The translations under genes were made by a program, and so were the position numbers. Positions 1-11,382 of a stretch of 64,000 bases of DNA are shown one piece after another (within the stretch, counting starts at the first letter, position 1; each line of letters starts with the position of its first letter). The notes under the pieces were generated by a model. It saw only the letters and a list, made by a program, of their open reading frames with translations. It ran no database searches and was not told where the DNA came from. The stretch spans positions 17,312,150 to 17,376,149 of the forward strand of contig NC_080042.1 of assembly GCF_012489685.1 (NCBI RefSeq), given 5' to 3'. The stretch is from Lotus japonicus. Lineage: Eukaryota; Streptophyta; Magnoliopsida; Fabales; Fabaceae.

Positions 1-351
1 ACCATCAGACTCGGTGATCTACGTGGAAACCTGATCTTTCGATCCAACTGGCTCCACCGAGGCTCGACATCCCATCGCGTAACCAGAAACATGAATGAAT
101 GATGCAATATGGTTAGCCAAACATCGTATCGTCCTCACAACGTAAGTGTCTAGCTAAGAATATTGTCTCTAAAATTCCCTAAGGAAATTGTCGAACTATC
201 GACCTCGAATTCTCATAACGATAGAGTGCAAACACTCTTGATGATTACTCGAATCATCCGACTCATCCAATCCGATGGTCAAAAACTGCTCATCGAGCGA
301 AAGAGTACCAATGTACCTGGAAACTTATTGGTTTCCCAGACTTATCCCTCA
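1..351. other. Unassigned left flank of the solo LTR
   Basis: No ORF with recognisable protein similarity was found. This is the DNA into which the chromovirus LTR at 357 inserted. Its last five bases (352-356) are the left copy of the target-site duplication. It could belong to an older repeat, but nothing diagnostic is visible. Confidence 0.4.
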
Positions 352-356
352 GGTAG
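352..356. repeat. Left TSD of solo LTR (GGTAG)
   Basis: GGTAG here matches 4242-4246 directly after the terminal TTACA. A 5-bp duplication is what LTR-retrotransposon integrases make. Confidence 0.85.
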
Positions 357-1048
357 TGTAAGACCTGGATTTACAGAACTAGTTATTTTCCGACTCACGC
401 GTAGATTCAGTGTAAGCGTGACAAGAGCTCGCCGTTTGAGAAAGCTTAATGAAGAAGAAAGTTCAGGAATTGCTTGAGGATAGTACCATAGTCGTTTTAG
501 GAGTTAGTGCGAGTCGTCTGCACACCTGCCTTATGGCGAGAGTGTCCAGAATAGGCTAATTCCGCTCTTAAAGCAATGTTTAAGTGATAATTTTAAATCC
601 TTGGAAAAATAAGAAGTTCTCTTTATTTTTCCTTCGACCAGTGTTTCATTTCGGAACCCTGGACTGTACGCACGATAGTATTCATTTCTCGGAAGTCCGA
701 CGACGCTAATTTCTTTGCCTCAAAAACCCTAAATTCAATCACTGAATGAGAACTTTTTCTATTCGGAGCTTTTAACGAAGTTTCTATCCGCATTGCCAGA
801 TTTGTTTTGATGTTTCCAATCTTTCTTCAGAACGAAGTTTTGTCATCTGACCTTCACAGCGAAAAGTAGTTTTTCGGGACAGATTAACTTACACCGCTTG
901 TGGGGTTTTAGAGATCGTTTTTCCCTAATTCCAGAGATTTATTTTGAGTTCTGGAATTCTGTTGCCAGAATCTCGCTTAGAATTCACCGATGAACGTGCT
1001 GCAAAAATCGGAATCGCAAAATTTTCATTTTCCCGCGATTTCACCTTC

Positions 1049-1058
1049 CTATAAATAG
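1049..1058 (+). promoter_or_regulatory. LTR TATA box
   Basis: CTATAAATAG lies about 690 bp into the solo LTR, downstream of a TTTTCCCGCGATTTC motif. The same block occurs in the two complete LTRs at 21671 and 29151. It is the likely core promoter at the U3/R border. Confidence 0.7.
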
Positions 1059-2779
1059 TAAAAAAATCAAAATATCTCCCATTCTTCCCATTTGTGGCCG
1101 CGAGTTGAGGAGAGAAAGGAGGAGAGGAGAATTTCGCTGAAACTCGACCGATCTTCGAGCTGTTTGTCCATACTTCAAGGTATCGAGGTAACTAGCTTGA
1201 TTCTTACCTCTGATCATTGTTTCTACTGCGTTTCTATATCTCTTTCTGTGCTCAAAGTTTCGAGCTTTTCGTAAAACTATCCGTTTTTCTTGATTTTTCG
1301 CTTGGGATATCTTCTATACTTGCCCAAGAGCCTAGAACACTCGCCGTTGTTCGCCGATTTTGATCGAGTTGTCAAGGATCTGAAAAACTGATTCAAAACC
1401 CTTTTTGTGCACATATCGAAACTTTAATGTCGAAAAGTCGCAATCCGACTTCGTGCCTTTAGGATTAGTTGCTACAAATGTCGTTAGGAACATCGCTATC
1501 AAATTTGTTTTCCGAAATCTTAACTTTGAGTTTTTGAGCTTTTATTTTGGACCAAAACGCCCCTGAATAGCCGTATTTCGATCCGATCATCCGAAAATTT
1601 TTCCGACAGTTTCTTTACCCTAGTTTTACCCTAAAGCTACCTTGTAATTAAATTAGATCGAAGAAAAAGAGCCGGAGCCTTTTTCCTATTATGGCCGAGA
1701 GCTTGTTCAAGGGGGGGGGAGTTTTTCGTTTGCGAAAACTTGTCCTTTCGTACTTGATTGTTGTAATCTGAAGCTTCGATGCTTTGTCTATCGTTAATTA
1801 GTTGTGTTGTGATCGAGCTAATCGATTTTGTATGGATTTCTGCTTTGTTTTCTCCGAGGTTCAGTTGAAGGAACTTTGGGTTTCTCAAGGCAATTGTGTG
1901 AAGGAAACTTAGACCACGAGGCTGGAGCAACTCGAGGTTAGGGCAACTTACTTGCTAGCTAATGTCACTAGGCGTCGATTAATTCGACTTGGTTATTGTG
2001 TTGATATTGAATATTGCTTTGATTTGATTATTGCTTGGACTGAGAAAATGATTTCTGGAGGCTTCGGCTGAGTTAACTTATATGAGACGTGTGTCTCCGT
2101 TTTCTGAGAGGCTTCGGCCGTTTACTGGTTTCTGTCTTATCGCTTTCTAGTGGATATGACAAGGTTATGTTTACAGCACTGCCATATTGATTCATCGCTC
2201 GATGGAGCTTGATGTATTTGCGTTTATGATTAAATTGTGCTGACTATATTCGTGCATTTTGATGCCACTTTTGGAGTGTAGAATACACTTACCTTCGTCA
2301 TGACAATGACGGGTTGTTTTGGGAATGTTTGTTAGGTCGAACCAAGGTTCGAACCTTTATTGTTCTAGGGGATCTGGTGTTTTGCTCGGGGAGTTGTTTG
2401 GGTTTGATGGGAACTTTGAACTTATGGAGTTTTGGACCGAAAATAATCATAATCTGTTTTATGTAAATAAATCCATAATATATTTATTAAGAATATAATG
2501 CTTTTAATTAATGACGATGATTCAACGGAAAAGACTTAGGAATGAAAGTGAGTTTGGAAAACGGGAATGGGTCGGTGATCCTAGCTTTGGGAACTTTATT
2601 TTGAAAGGTGTTGGAAATGAAAACTGAACTTTGGAATTAACGACATAATGGACTAACTTACGATGGAAAATTTTACCTAATAAGAGAACTATTGTTTTAA
2701 GGGAACTCATTTTATGGAAAAGAATTTGAAGACGGGCTTTAGCCAAGGGTCTGGGCGTTAGTAAGGTACCTAGTAGAGT

Positions 2780-3330
2780 ACTCTTGGCACAACAGGAAGT
2801 GACGGTCAGCCGCGTAGAATTGTATCGTTCCTGTTGATGTCTGGCGTAGCAAGCAGGATGGTTAAACCCGTAGGGTCACAACCGACTTGACTATAGCCTA
2901 GGTTTCTCGTTGCAGAAGTCTCTGGTCAATGAACCAATTTTTACCTGTGAGGACGAATCGTTGTTTTGCTAATCATATTGCACACATGCATACACGCGAT
3001 GAAGTGCCAAGTGGAGTACTTCGGTATAGTAGGAAGCAACGATCAGCCGTGTAGAGTTGAATCGGTCCTGACTATACCTGACACAACAGGAAGTAACGAT
3101 CATCCGTGTAGAGTTGTATCGCTCCTGTTGAGGTCCGGCATAGCAAGCAGAAATGGTCGAACCGTGTAGAGTTGGGTCGTCTTGACTATAGCCAAAGGTG
3201 ATAAGCGACGCCCGAGCAGAAATGGTTAAACACGAGGCCAGTGTTACGACCGTCTCGAGGTGCCCAGCCTTTAAGTGGCAATACCGTTGGTTTGTCCAGT
3301 CGCCAAGCAGAATGACGTTATTCGGATTTG
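2780..3330 (+). repeat. Imperfect tandem array inside solo LTR
   Basis: Several imperfect copies share the phrase ACAGGAAGTAACGATC..CCGTGTAGAGTTGTATCG..TCCTG followed by TGACTATAGCC. Copies start near 2789, 3027 and 3086, with a variant near 3143. The array sits where the complete LTRs carry a different 36-bp minisatellite, so this LTR region is variable between family members. Confidence 0.65.
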
Positions 3331-4246
3331 TGTCAGTATACTCTGCATTGACACAATGCATCTTATTATGATTGACGTTGCGTGACATATCATGCACTCT
3401 AACTATAGTTGTTGAGATCTGATGATTTGATGTTGATAAACATCGTTATGTGTTTTGATGATTGAATTGTGTAAGAGATTCAATAACATGCTATATATAT
3501 ACCTTAGGGTAGGCAATACATAACTTATATGTATATATACAACATATATATATACCCCCTTTATCACATGTTGATTGTATATCTATTGTATTCTGTAAGT
3601 TGACCCTAGCGCCTTGGCTTTGTTTGTATGTTTGTGTTTGGGCGGTCGGCCTGCTGCCAGGCGTCTGTCAGCCGGTTCGTGATGATTCGCTGTGCGGGAA
3701 AGACCCGGAGTGAAACGACTATTACTGAAGCTTTCGACGAGGACACGGACTTCATGCCTGATCGAGGGAGGGTCGATGATAGTAGTGTGGGATATGGGTG
3801 GTTAGAATCTTTTGAGTTGGTTGTTACTGTCATAGCTCTGATTCGTCATTCATATTTTGGGGCAGGGTAGGTCCCCGACACGTTACTTTCGTGAGGTTCT
3901 CCGTAGTTGGGAATCACATGGAGTAGTCGGTTGTAGAGGTCTAGAGGAGGCCATCTGGGGCTGACTATTCCCTTTTGTCACTTGTATAATATTTCGAACT
4001 AATTATGCTTTCTGAAAACTTGTAAACCTTGTCGTCACTTGAGGATACTCGTGACGATGCTTTTAGTTACAGCGGGACTGTAATAGTATTGTATATTAGT
4101 TTATGTTTATCGCATTTTGGGGTTGAGTCGTTAGTTTAAATTGTTCTTTATTCTAAAAGAAAACGAAAAAAATATACCTGCATTTTCCGCTTTATTTTAT
4201 TTTCATGTTACTAAGTGACACCCGGAAATCGGGGTGTTACAGGTAG

Positions 4247-4430
4247 CCTAAACGTCAACTGCCGATTGGCAAAAGGTGGAGAAGCACTCAGGGTTTCCTC
4301 TAAACTAGGATCATCGACACTTCTCATATTCCCGAATTCTTTTTCAAGCTCTAAGTCTTCTTCAATAATTTATTGAGACTTTAAAGTGTTTGAATGTTGT
4401 TTAATGTATTATGATTTTTATTTGTAAAAT
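4247..4430. other. Unassigned spacer
   Basis: This short stretch follows the right TSD of the solo LTR. It has no coding or repeat signature I recognise. It may be the decayed distal part of the inverted LTR that follows. Confidence 0.3.
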
Positions 4431-6451
4431 GGTTTATAAGTCTATAGGTTCTAAGGTTTTCCCTTAACCCGTGTAATTCCTCGAGAAGGTCTCGATCTCC
4501 TAAAATAGTAAAGGTTCAGACCTTGGTCCGACCTCATGATCATTCTCTTAATGGTTTCAGTCACTAGCATGGCATAAACTCTCTTTATCCACACTCCGAC
4601 GATATCACAATATATGAATAAATAATTGCACAAACAGTCAGTACAATTCAATAACACATATTCAGACATATCATCATGTTCTACAAATAGCCACTTAGCA
4701 CATAAGCATGTGATTCAGTCAACATCAATCATAGAACAATTAAAGCTTATAACCATATATGTCGGCTAAAGCCTCAGAAAACAATTCCCAATTCAGATCA
4801 ATCAATCAATATCAAATAGCCAAATAAACAAGTCGAAGTTATCAACGCCTAAATCATTATCTAGTAGAGTAAGTTGCCCTCACTGGTGTCTCTTCCAGCG
4901 TTACGATCCTCAAGCTCCTCAAGCGAATCCTCGGCATCTCCAAATGCTCCCAAATCCGAATTCAAACCTTTGAGTAAAACCAATTTACTCAGTCATAATC
5001 AATCACAAAAACTTAAACAATTCTAGCTAACGTTCGACGAAACTTTAGAAGTTTCAGAGTATGAGAATCTAGGACAAAAGACAAGTTTTACAAAAAATGA
5101 AAACTCCCCTAAACCCCCTAGGAGCTCTCGGCCACTCCCCCCCCCCCCCTTAATTGCGTTTCGACGCTTTTTCTTCGATATAACTTGATTAATGGTAATC
5201 TAGGGGTATGACTAGGATAAATCAATGCTCGGAAATTTTTTTGAAATTGCTGAGCTACTAGGTGCTTTTGGGTTCAAACTTTAAGCTCAAAACTCAAAGT
5301 TAAAATTTTTGAAAACAAATTTGACAGGGTTGTAGATCGTAGCATTTATAACAACTAATCCTAAAGGCACAAGGTTAAGTCGTGAATTTTTGGTTCAAAA
5401 AGAGAAACTTTGGTGAATATGGTCATTTTCACAGTTTTTCAGATCTACGGTGACTCGATCGAAATCGGCGCGCATCGACAAAGAATATAGGTTGTTGGGT
5501 AGTAGTAGAAGGTAGATCTAAAGAAAAATCGAAGTAAAAAGATAGTTTTGGAAGTTTCTCCAAACTTTGAGCACAGAAAGACATGATTCAAAGCTACAGA
5601 AAGTAGAAACAAAGGTATGGAATTGCAAGATTACCTCGCTGTCGATCCACAGAAACTGAAATCGGGACGATCGGACAAGAACTCGTGAAGAAATCCTCTC
5701 CCTCTCTCTAGAACCCGCGGCTCTCTCTCTCTAATGGTGGGAAAATATAGCAGATGCTCGAAAAGTAAACTTCGAGGTTTTTCGAAAGTGATCGTTCCGG
5801 TACCTCCGTCTAACGATAAGAAGTGAATATCTGGCGACAGAATGCCAGAACTCCAAATGAGGTTCTCAAAATTGAAGAAAACGATACAAACGCAGTATTG
5901 GCCAAATTATGCCGGAAAACTACCTTTTCCAGTTGACGTCGGATGAAGAAACTTCCTTTTGAAGAAATGTCGCAATTGCTGAAAGAATTGTGACAGCGCG
6001 GATGGAAACTTCATTAAAAGCTTCGAATAGGAAAACGTTTCATTAAGGGTCTTAATTAAAGTCCCCGAGAGATTAAAGCCTAGCTTCGACGGACTTCCAG
6101 GAAGTCAAACCTATTGTGTGAACAGTCCAGAGTTCCGTAGCGAAACACTGGTCATGGGAAAAATAAAGAGAGATTCTTATTTTTCCAAAGATTTTGAATT
6201 CCGCGTAAACAATGCTTTAAGAGCAGAAATAGCATTTTTCGGACACTCTCGACATAAGCCGGGTGTTGAAATGGCTCAAGCTATAACTAAAACTGTCTAT
6301 GGCATCATCCTTAGTCAATTCCTGAACTTTCTTCTTCATAAGGTCGCCCAAATCGGAAAACACTTGTCCAAGTTCCATATGGGTTACATCGGAAAACTAA
6401 GCGTGAAAAAGAAAATAATTATTTAACATATCTTAAAACTAGGGTCTTACA
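4430..6451 (-). mobile_element. Inverted, truncated chromovirus LTR
   Basis: Read on the minus strand, this starts at 6451 with TGTAAGACCCT. It then follows the LTR order seen at 357 onward: the CGCCATAAGG-like cleavage region, the CCAGTGTTTCG/GGACTGT block, a TTCTGG..GCCAGA block, the homopolymer run (C tract at about 5138-5150), and the block around GGTCGGACCAAGG..GAACCTTTA at about 4500-4540. Similarity fades near 4430, so only the first half of the LTR remains. It diverges more from the others than they do from each other, so it is an older insertion. The left border is approximate and no TSD was found. Confidence 0.75.
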
Positions 6452-6835
6452 AAATGAACTTTGTCATTTTGCTGAGACCAGTTGCTACAAAATGTATCTT
6501 ATCAATTGGTTTATTTGTAGCACATGCAGCATCGTTCCAGTCCTTTGGTGAGAAAAAGTTGAAACTTGATTTTGAAAACATTGTACTTGTTCCATTGATC
6601 AATGTGCTTTGTAGAGTATCACATGATTCTTTGCACTTGACTTTCTCCTCAAGAATGTCAGAGAGATTACTTCAATTTGAATATGGCGCATTGCTTTCAC
6701 TTAACTTTCTCTAGGCATTACTTCCACTAGTCATCTTTGAGATAGACGATGAATTTCTTCACTGAGTATAGTCTTCTCTTTTGGTAGATGATCTAGCAGA
6801 TTTGACTTTTCCTTGCTTGTATAGTTTTTCTAGTG
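6452..6835. other. Unassigned DNA flanking the Tat-like element (left side)
   Basis: This segment was continuous with 14527 onward before the insertion of the 6841-14521 element. Minus-strand translation gives short lysine-rich and arginine-rich runs but no certain family. It may belong to the same decayed gypsy element whose protease relic lies at 14725-15080. Confidence 0.3.
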
Positions 6836-6840
6836 GCTTT

Positions 6841-7159
6841 TGTTCCATCATGAACATTGAGATGAGGTATAGTACCTAAGGTGTAAGGAACGTGATGTGG
6901 GATTCCTAGGGAGAATGAGAGCGTAACCGCTTTGGAGAGAGAATCACTGAATTTCAATCTTGTTATTTCACAAATGAGCTAAGAGTCCTTTACAATTGGT
7001 ATTCCTCCCCTATTTATAGTTGGGGGAGTTGGGCTTAGCGCCTCTGAACCATCCTAATGGGCCAGTTGGGCCTCCGGGATGAAGGCTCAAGTCTCTGGTC
7101 CGCTCATCGCCCTAGGCCAGCGCTCCTGGGCGAGGGACCCTGGGGTCTCGCCCAGTCCA
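6841..7159 (-). repeat. 3' LTR of Tat-like element
   Basis: This is TGTTCCATCATGAACATTGA...CGCCCAGTCCA in plus orientation. It is the same length as, and near-identical to, 14203-14521 (a few substitutions, for example GTGGGATT against GTGAGATT). It has a TATTTATAG-like promoter block near 7013. Confidence 0.9.
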
Positions 7160-7800
7160 CAAGTCGACAAGACACCGAGCTCGAAGTATGAGAGCTAAGT
7201 GTGTCTTTAAACTGAAGAAACAAGGCGACGGCTATACGAAACTAACTAATGTTAAAACATAAGGTATGAAATCAAAGGACAGTTGCCAACATGGCTTGGT
7301 AATTTAAAGCTTAAAAATTCATTTTTCGAACGTCCCATCTCGCTCCCCAGGCGGTTTGAGCCCACAAGCGAGCTTGTGGCGATGATGCTGGATCTGCTCG
7401 CCCTGCCATAGTTAGGCACGTGCCCTGAATCGTGACTTTTTGACATGTGTCGAGCCTGCGCCACGCATTGCGTCCTGAGGTGGTGCAAAAGTCAGCAAAT
7501 CCATGGAATCTCAACCACTACCTTTGAAACGTCCCTTCGAATCATAGTAAAGCCTGACAATTTGAATTCAAACCAATAAGCTTCAACCGTTGTAACTTTT
7601 CATTTAATGCGCTGCCTTCGTTTCCCGAAATCCGCGCCACACTCCCTTGAGTGATCTTTCCACCTTTTCCATGATGAGGCACGATTTCCCAACCGCTGCT
7701 TATCCCAACTTTTAAAATCTCCTTCCCTCACTCATTCACCACTTAATTGACAAACTAGCACCGTCTTCCTTTCCCATCCTTATCCTTCCTCCTAGCAAAA
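7160..7800 (+). promoter_or_regulatory. Leader upstream of the antisense ORF
   Basis: This non-coding stretch lies between the 3' LTR and the ATG at 7801. The matching stretch of the second element (58547-59302) carries a clear TATA box. Here no clean TATA is visible, though the pyrimidine-rich stretch before the ATG resembles a plant 5' leader. The short ORFs within it have no recognisable product. Confidence 0.4.
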
Positions 7801-10226
7801 ATGACTTCCCAACGCCGCACCAAAGGATCTTCTCGATCCCGCAGCGCCGCTCCCTCATCTCCTTCTCCGGTTAACCCTCCCCCCTCCAGGGGATTTCCCC
7901 TTATTGAAAATGAAAAGAACGCTTTCTGGCACCAAATCTTCGCCACCTTACCCCAGTCCATAACTCAAGACCCCACTCAGGAGGCCATCTGCCAACCTTC
8001 TGAGCAGTCCACCGACAAGTCTATTGCCGAGACACCCCGCCAGGCCGGCGAGCTTTGCCACGAGAAGTCCCTCGAAGATGTCCTCATCACCGGTCGGGGC
8101 TTGGAAATCCGCCGTCTCTGGCAGCACCGCACGATCGAACAAGGCGTGAAGCAACCCCACTTTTTTTATGTTTACGAGTACTTCTTCCTCGACCTGGGGA
8201 TCAAACTAACCTTCTCCCTTTTCCTCTGCCAGGTTATGAGGGAAATCAATGTAGCCCCAAGCCAACTTCATTTGAACGCTTGGGCTTTCATCCAGTGCTT
8301 TGAGATTCTCTGCGACGCCGTTGGTCTCGAAGCAAAAACCTCCCATTTCTTTTACTTCTACGGCGTGGAGCAAAAATTCTCGAAGACCCCAACTCCTGGG
8401 TGGGTCTCTCTGAAATCTCGTACGGGCCGACATCGCCTCTACCCTTACAAGAGCAACGTCAAGAAGGGACCCGGGTGCCGGTACTTGCGCATACTCATAC
8501 ATCCTACCTACCCTGAAGCTTTCACCCGCCGGAACGAGAATGCTCTGTTCCCTTTCTGCTGGACCGAGAGTCCTCGCGACGTCCCGCAGCCGTCTGATAC
8601 ATCGCTGAGTGATGAAGATAAAGCCATCCTTGACTCTCCATCCTTGAGTGCTCATCGTTGCTTGAAGCCGCTCACAAAAACACCCTCCGCTCATTTCTAG
8701 GAAAACTTCACTGAAGTCGCACTGAAGCGCGCCCTGGCTGCTGACTCACTTGAGTTCCCTCCCGCTTTTAATACTAACGGGATTAAGAGGAAACGTGTTG
8801 TCGCAGATGCTGACGCCGCGACCGCTGCCTCCCCTTTAAAGAAACGGACCAGAAGATCCGGTGTTGCCCCTTTTGAAACGGTCGTGACGGCCCCAAACGT
8901 CGTTGCCACGGGGTCTGGCGAGTCAATACCAGACTCCATGCTTCTGCTGGAGATTGACGAGCCGGCTCCGATGTCCACCGGCGACGCTGACCAACCTTCC
9001 CCAACAAGAAAATCTCAAAAATCCAAAAGGGTCGCCCCTGGCACAGATGAAAAGTCGAGGGTCGCGACCCCCTTGCCTCAAAAGTCAAAAAAGAAGAAGA
9101 AGAAGAAAGGCAAGAGACCCAGGGCTGGCGAAACATCTGCTCCTCGCCAAGGCCTGGTGGGCGGGGAAAAGCCAAACCCCACGGGCGATGCGGGGTCCTC
9201 GCCCTTTCCTGAGGAAGTCATCGCTGATCAACATGCTTCTGAAGACGTTCCCTCAGGTGCTCCCCAAACGACCCACTCTCCTGACCATTCATGTCATCAA
9301 GCTGAGGCAAGCCCACCTAGGGCCTCCCCCGTTCCCACCATGAGTCATGGCAGTGGAGACCAAACCCCCACCGCCTCTCTTCCGCTTCGTCGTTCTTCCC
9401 CCGCCGCTAGCCATCCGATTGTTGATGGGCAGACGTGCTTTGTTTCAAATCAGCAGCCCTCCCCTGTCGACTTTATGTTAACTGACCCTTTTCTTGGCAG
9501 CATGAGAGGAACTGAGAGTCCTGACCTTGATGGTGTGGAGCGAGAAGCCATCTCGAGCCTTTAGCGTGCGGGGTGTCTCTTCGCCAAGTTGTCACAGGAC
9601 TCAGCCACAGCCGCTAAAGTTGAAGAGCTTCGTTAGAGGGCTGAGGGTTACCGCCACGGTACACTCAAAGCGCATGGCGAGCATGACAAGTTGCTGACCC
9701 AGCTAGCAGCCCAAATGACTAAACTGAACAATTTGGGTATTGAGATGATTTATCGCGAGGCTGACTTGTCCACTTGTGAAAGGAGAACGGAGGAACTGGA
9801 GGGCAGCAGGAACTGAAGGCAAAGGCCGAGGCGATCGCCACGGGCAGGGCTGCTTGCCTTGTCAAAGACAAAGAGATCGCATTCCTTTGCAGCAAGTTGG
9901 GGTCGACGAACGAATCCCTCGCTGAGGTGAGGTCCGAATTAGGAACAAAGGCCAAAGCTGTTGCGGACGCGGAAAACCATGCGGATTCCGAGATCAGAAC
10001 TCTCCGGGCAAGGTTGGCGACCAGGGCTGCTGCTGAGGCTGTGGAAAAGCGTGGTCGCGGTTTCTTCCTCGCAAAAGCCCATGTTCAATATCTTTATGAG
10101 AGGATTGACCTCAGCGGGACGGGAGCCTTCAAGAAGGTCACCCCCCACGGGTTGGTCGGCTCAGACGATCCCCCAGGCTTTAATGTTGCATATTTCACGG
10201 CCGCTGAAAACGCAAGGGAAACATAA
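7801..10226 (+). pseudogene. Antisense ORF of Tat-like gypsy element (Transposase_28-like), disrupted
   Basis: It starts at ATG 7801. Residues 1-60 are basic and rich in Ser and Pro. Residues of about 118-270 contain the conserved core HFFYVYEYFFLDLGIK..INVAPSQLHLNAWAF..FEILCDA..SHFFYFYGV..PFCWT, which matches the plant family Pfam calls 'putative gypsy type transposon' (Transposase_28). Then comes a low-complexity basic middle with a KKKKKKGKRPR nuclear-localisation-like run, a heptad-rich coiled coil, and a conserved tail GFFLAKAHVQYLY..GAFKKV..DDPPGF. The frame is broken by TAG codons at 8698, 9562 and 9634 and by a shift near 9800-9815, after which the tail continues in another frame to 10226. 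Function is unknown. It is antisense to gag and protease of the same element. Confidence 0.8.
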
Positions 10227-11382
10227 GACGTTAATGCAGTTTGAATATTTTGTATCATTTTTGTATCTACCTTTTTCCTTTACCCTTTTTTTTGTGATTA
10301 ATATCACCCCACGTTATTTAATGAAAATTTTCTAGGATTCCGTTTGTCCATTTCTCTCCTCGTTCGAGCCTTGCGCCCTTCGGGCTTTGCATTTTGTGCT
10401 CGTGTAGCGATTTTGAATGTGTGCCAGCGAAACTAGGACTTTAGCTCAACCTTGGACTGAGGCTTTCTTTTTCACACCAATATTTCCCGTAAGAGCAGGT
10501 GTGGCCTCGCCGGTATTGTCCCGGCGAGGACTTACAGTTGCTAGGGACCCAATGGCCATATAGGTTTACCCAGACTTATGCCTAGTCTTTGTTCTCGCCC
10601 ATATTTCGGGGAGGTCTCGTTTGCCCATATTTCAGGGAGACTTTTGGGATAAACTACTTGTCCTTGGACAAGGAGCATACCCGCACACATCACCAACGAG
10701 AGGTCAGCGATTCGCGCCAGACTTTCCGGAGCAATCCCCGGACATCAAGGTCGTGTTGGGATTGCCACCTTCAGGGAATTTTTCCCACCGGGCGCACGTG
10801 ACATGTTAGTTGAGTTGCTATCTGGGTAGCAGCGGTTCGCGTCGGACTTTCCTGGAGCGATCCCCAGACATCAAGGTCGTGTTGGGATCGCCACCTTCGG
10901 GAAATTTTTCCCACCGAGCGACCGTCGTATTGTAGTCCAGCTAGGAGTATTACTTCAGAATATCCTTTTGTATCTGATTTGTAAAAAAATTTACATGGGA
11001 GGGATGCCTCATTAAAAAACTCCAGTGGCTGAGAAAAAGAGTGCATCTTTATTTTAGGTCCTAATTTTTGGTTTTGTTGCTGTGTCCTCGTTCCTGCTTC
11101 CTTTGCTGCGTCCTCGGCCCTGCTTTCCACACGCTTCCGCCTCCAGCCCCTCGGGTCAAAGTATCATCCCCATCACCACATCTTTCGAGCCCGACGTGCT
11201 CGCTATCCACTCATCGTTATTTTTGGGCTGGCTTCCTTCCATGCCCGCCTCGTGACAAAGAGGAACTTCTCCTATCTTGCCTTTCTGCTTGTCGCGCTCG
11301 GACGTCCGTGGCTTGAAAACTACCGAACCCACAGGCTTCCAATATTTTGACTCTCTTTTTACTTTACCCAGGCGACAACTCA
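10227..11382. other. Region between antisense ORF and protease relic; pol deletion site
   Basis: RT, RNase H and integrase would be expected here on the minus strand, but none can be read. Instead there is the 3' non-coding region of the antisense ORF, including the conserved phrase GCCTCATTAAAAA (about 11008), and a two-copy tandem repeat. The protease frame runs into the region near 11383 and then ends. Confidence 0.6.
10702..10930 (+). repeat. Two-copy tandem repeat, period about 128 bp
   Basis: Copies start at about 10702 (CAGCGATTCGCGCCAGACTT) and about 10830 (CAGCGGTTCGCGTCGGACTT). Both contain GACATCAAGGTCGTGTTGGG and end in TTTTTCCCACCG. It lies downstream of the antisense ORF, so it may be part of that transcript's 3' region. 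Confidence 0.8.

Larger units (their letters stand above)
357..4241 (+). mobile_element. Solo LTR of a Tekay-type Ty3/gypsy chromovirus
   Basis: The sequence starts TGTAAGACCTGG and ends GGGGTGTTACA, the same termini as the paired LTRs at 20980 and 28460. It is flanked by a perfect 5-bp duplication GGTAG (352-356 and 4242-4246). No internal domain, primer site or second LTR lies next to it, so it is a solo LTR left by LTR-LTR recombination. Its first 2.3 kb and last 0.8 kb align by eye with the other two LTRs. The section in between (about 2750-3330) is unrelated to theirs. Short ORFs inside are chance reading frames. Confidence 0.92.

Noticed and set aside
7252..7514. Short minus-strand ORFs between the Tat 3' LTR and the antisense ORF
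   Set aside because: No similarity, overlapping frames, and non-coding in the second element's equivalent stretch.
8206..8694. 162-codon minus-strand ORF and other frames overlapping the antisense ORF
   Set aside because: They are shadows of the plus-strand Transposase_28-like core, which has clear family similarity.
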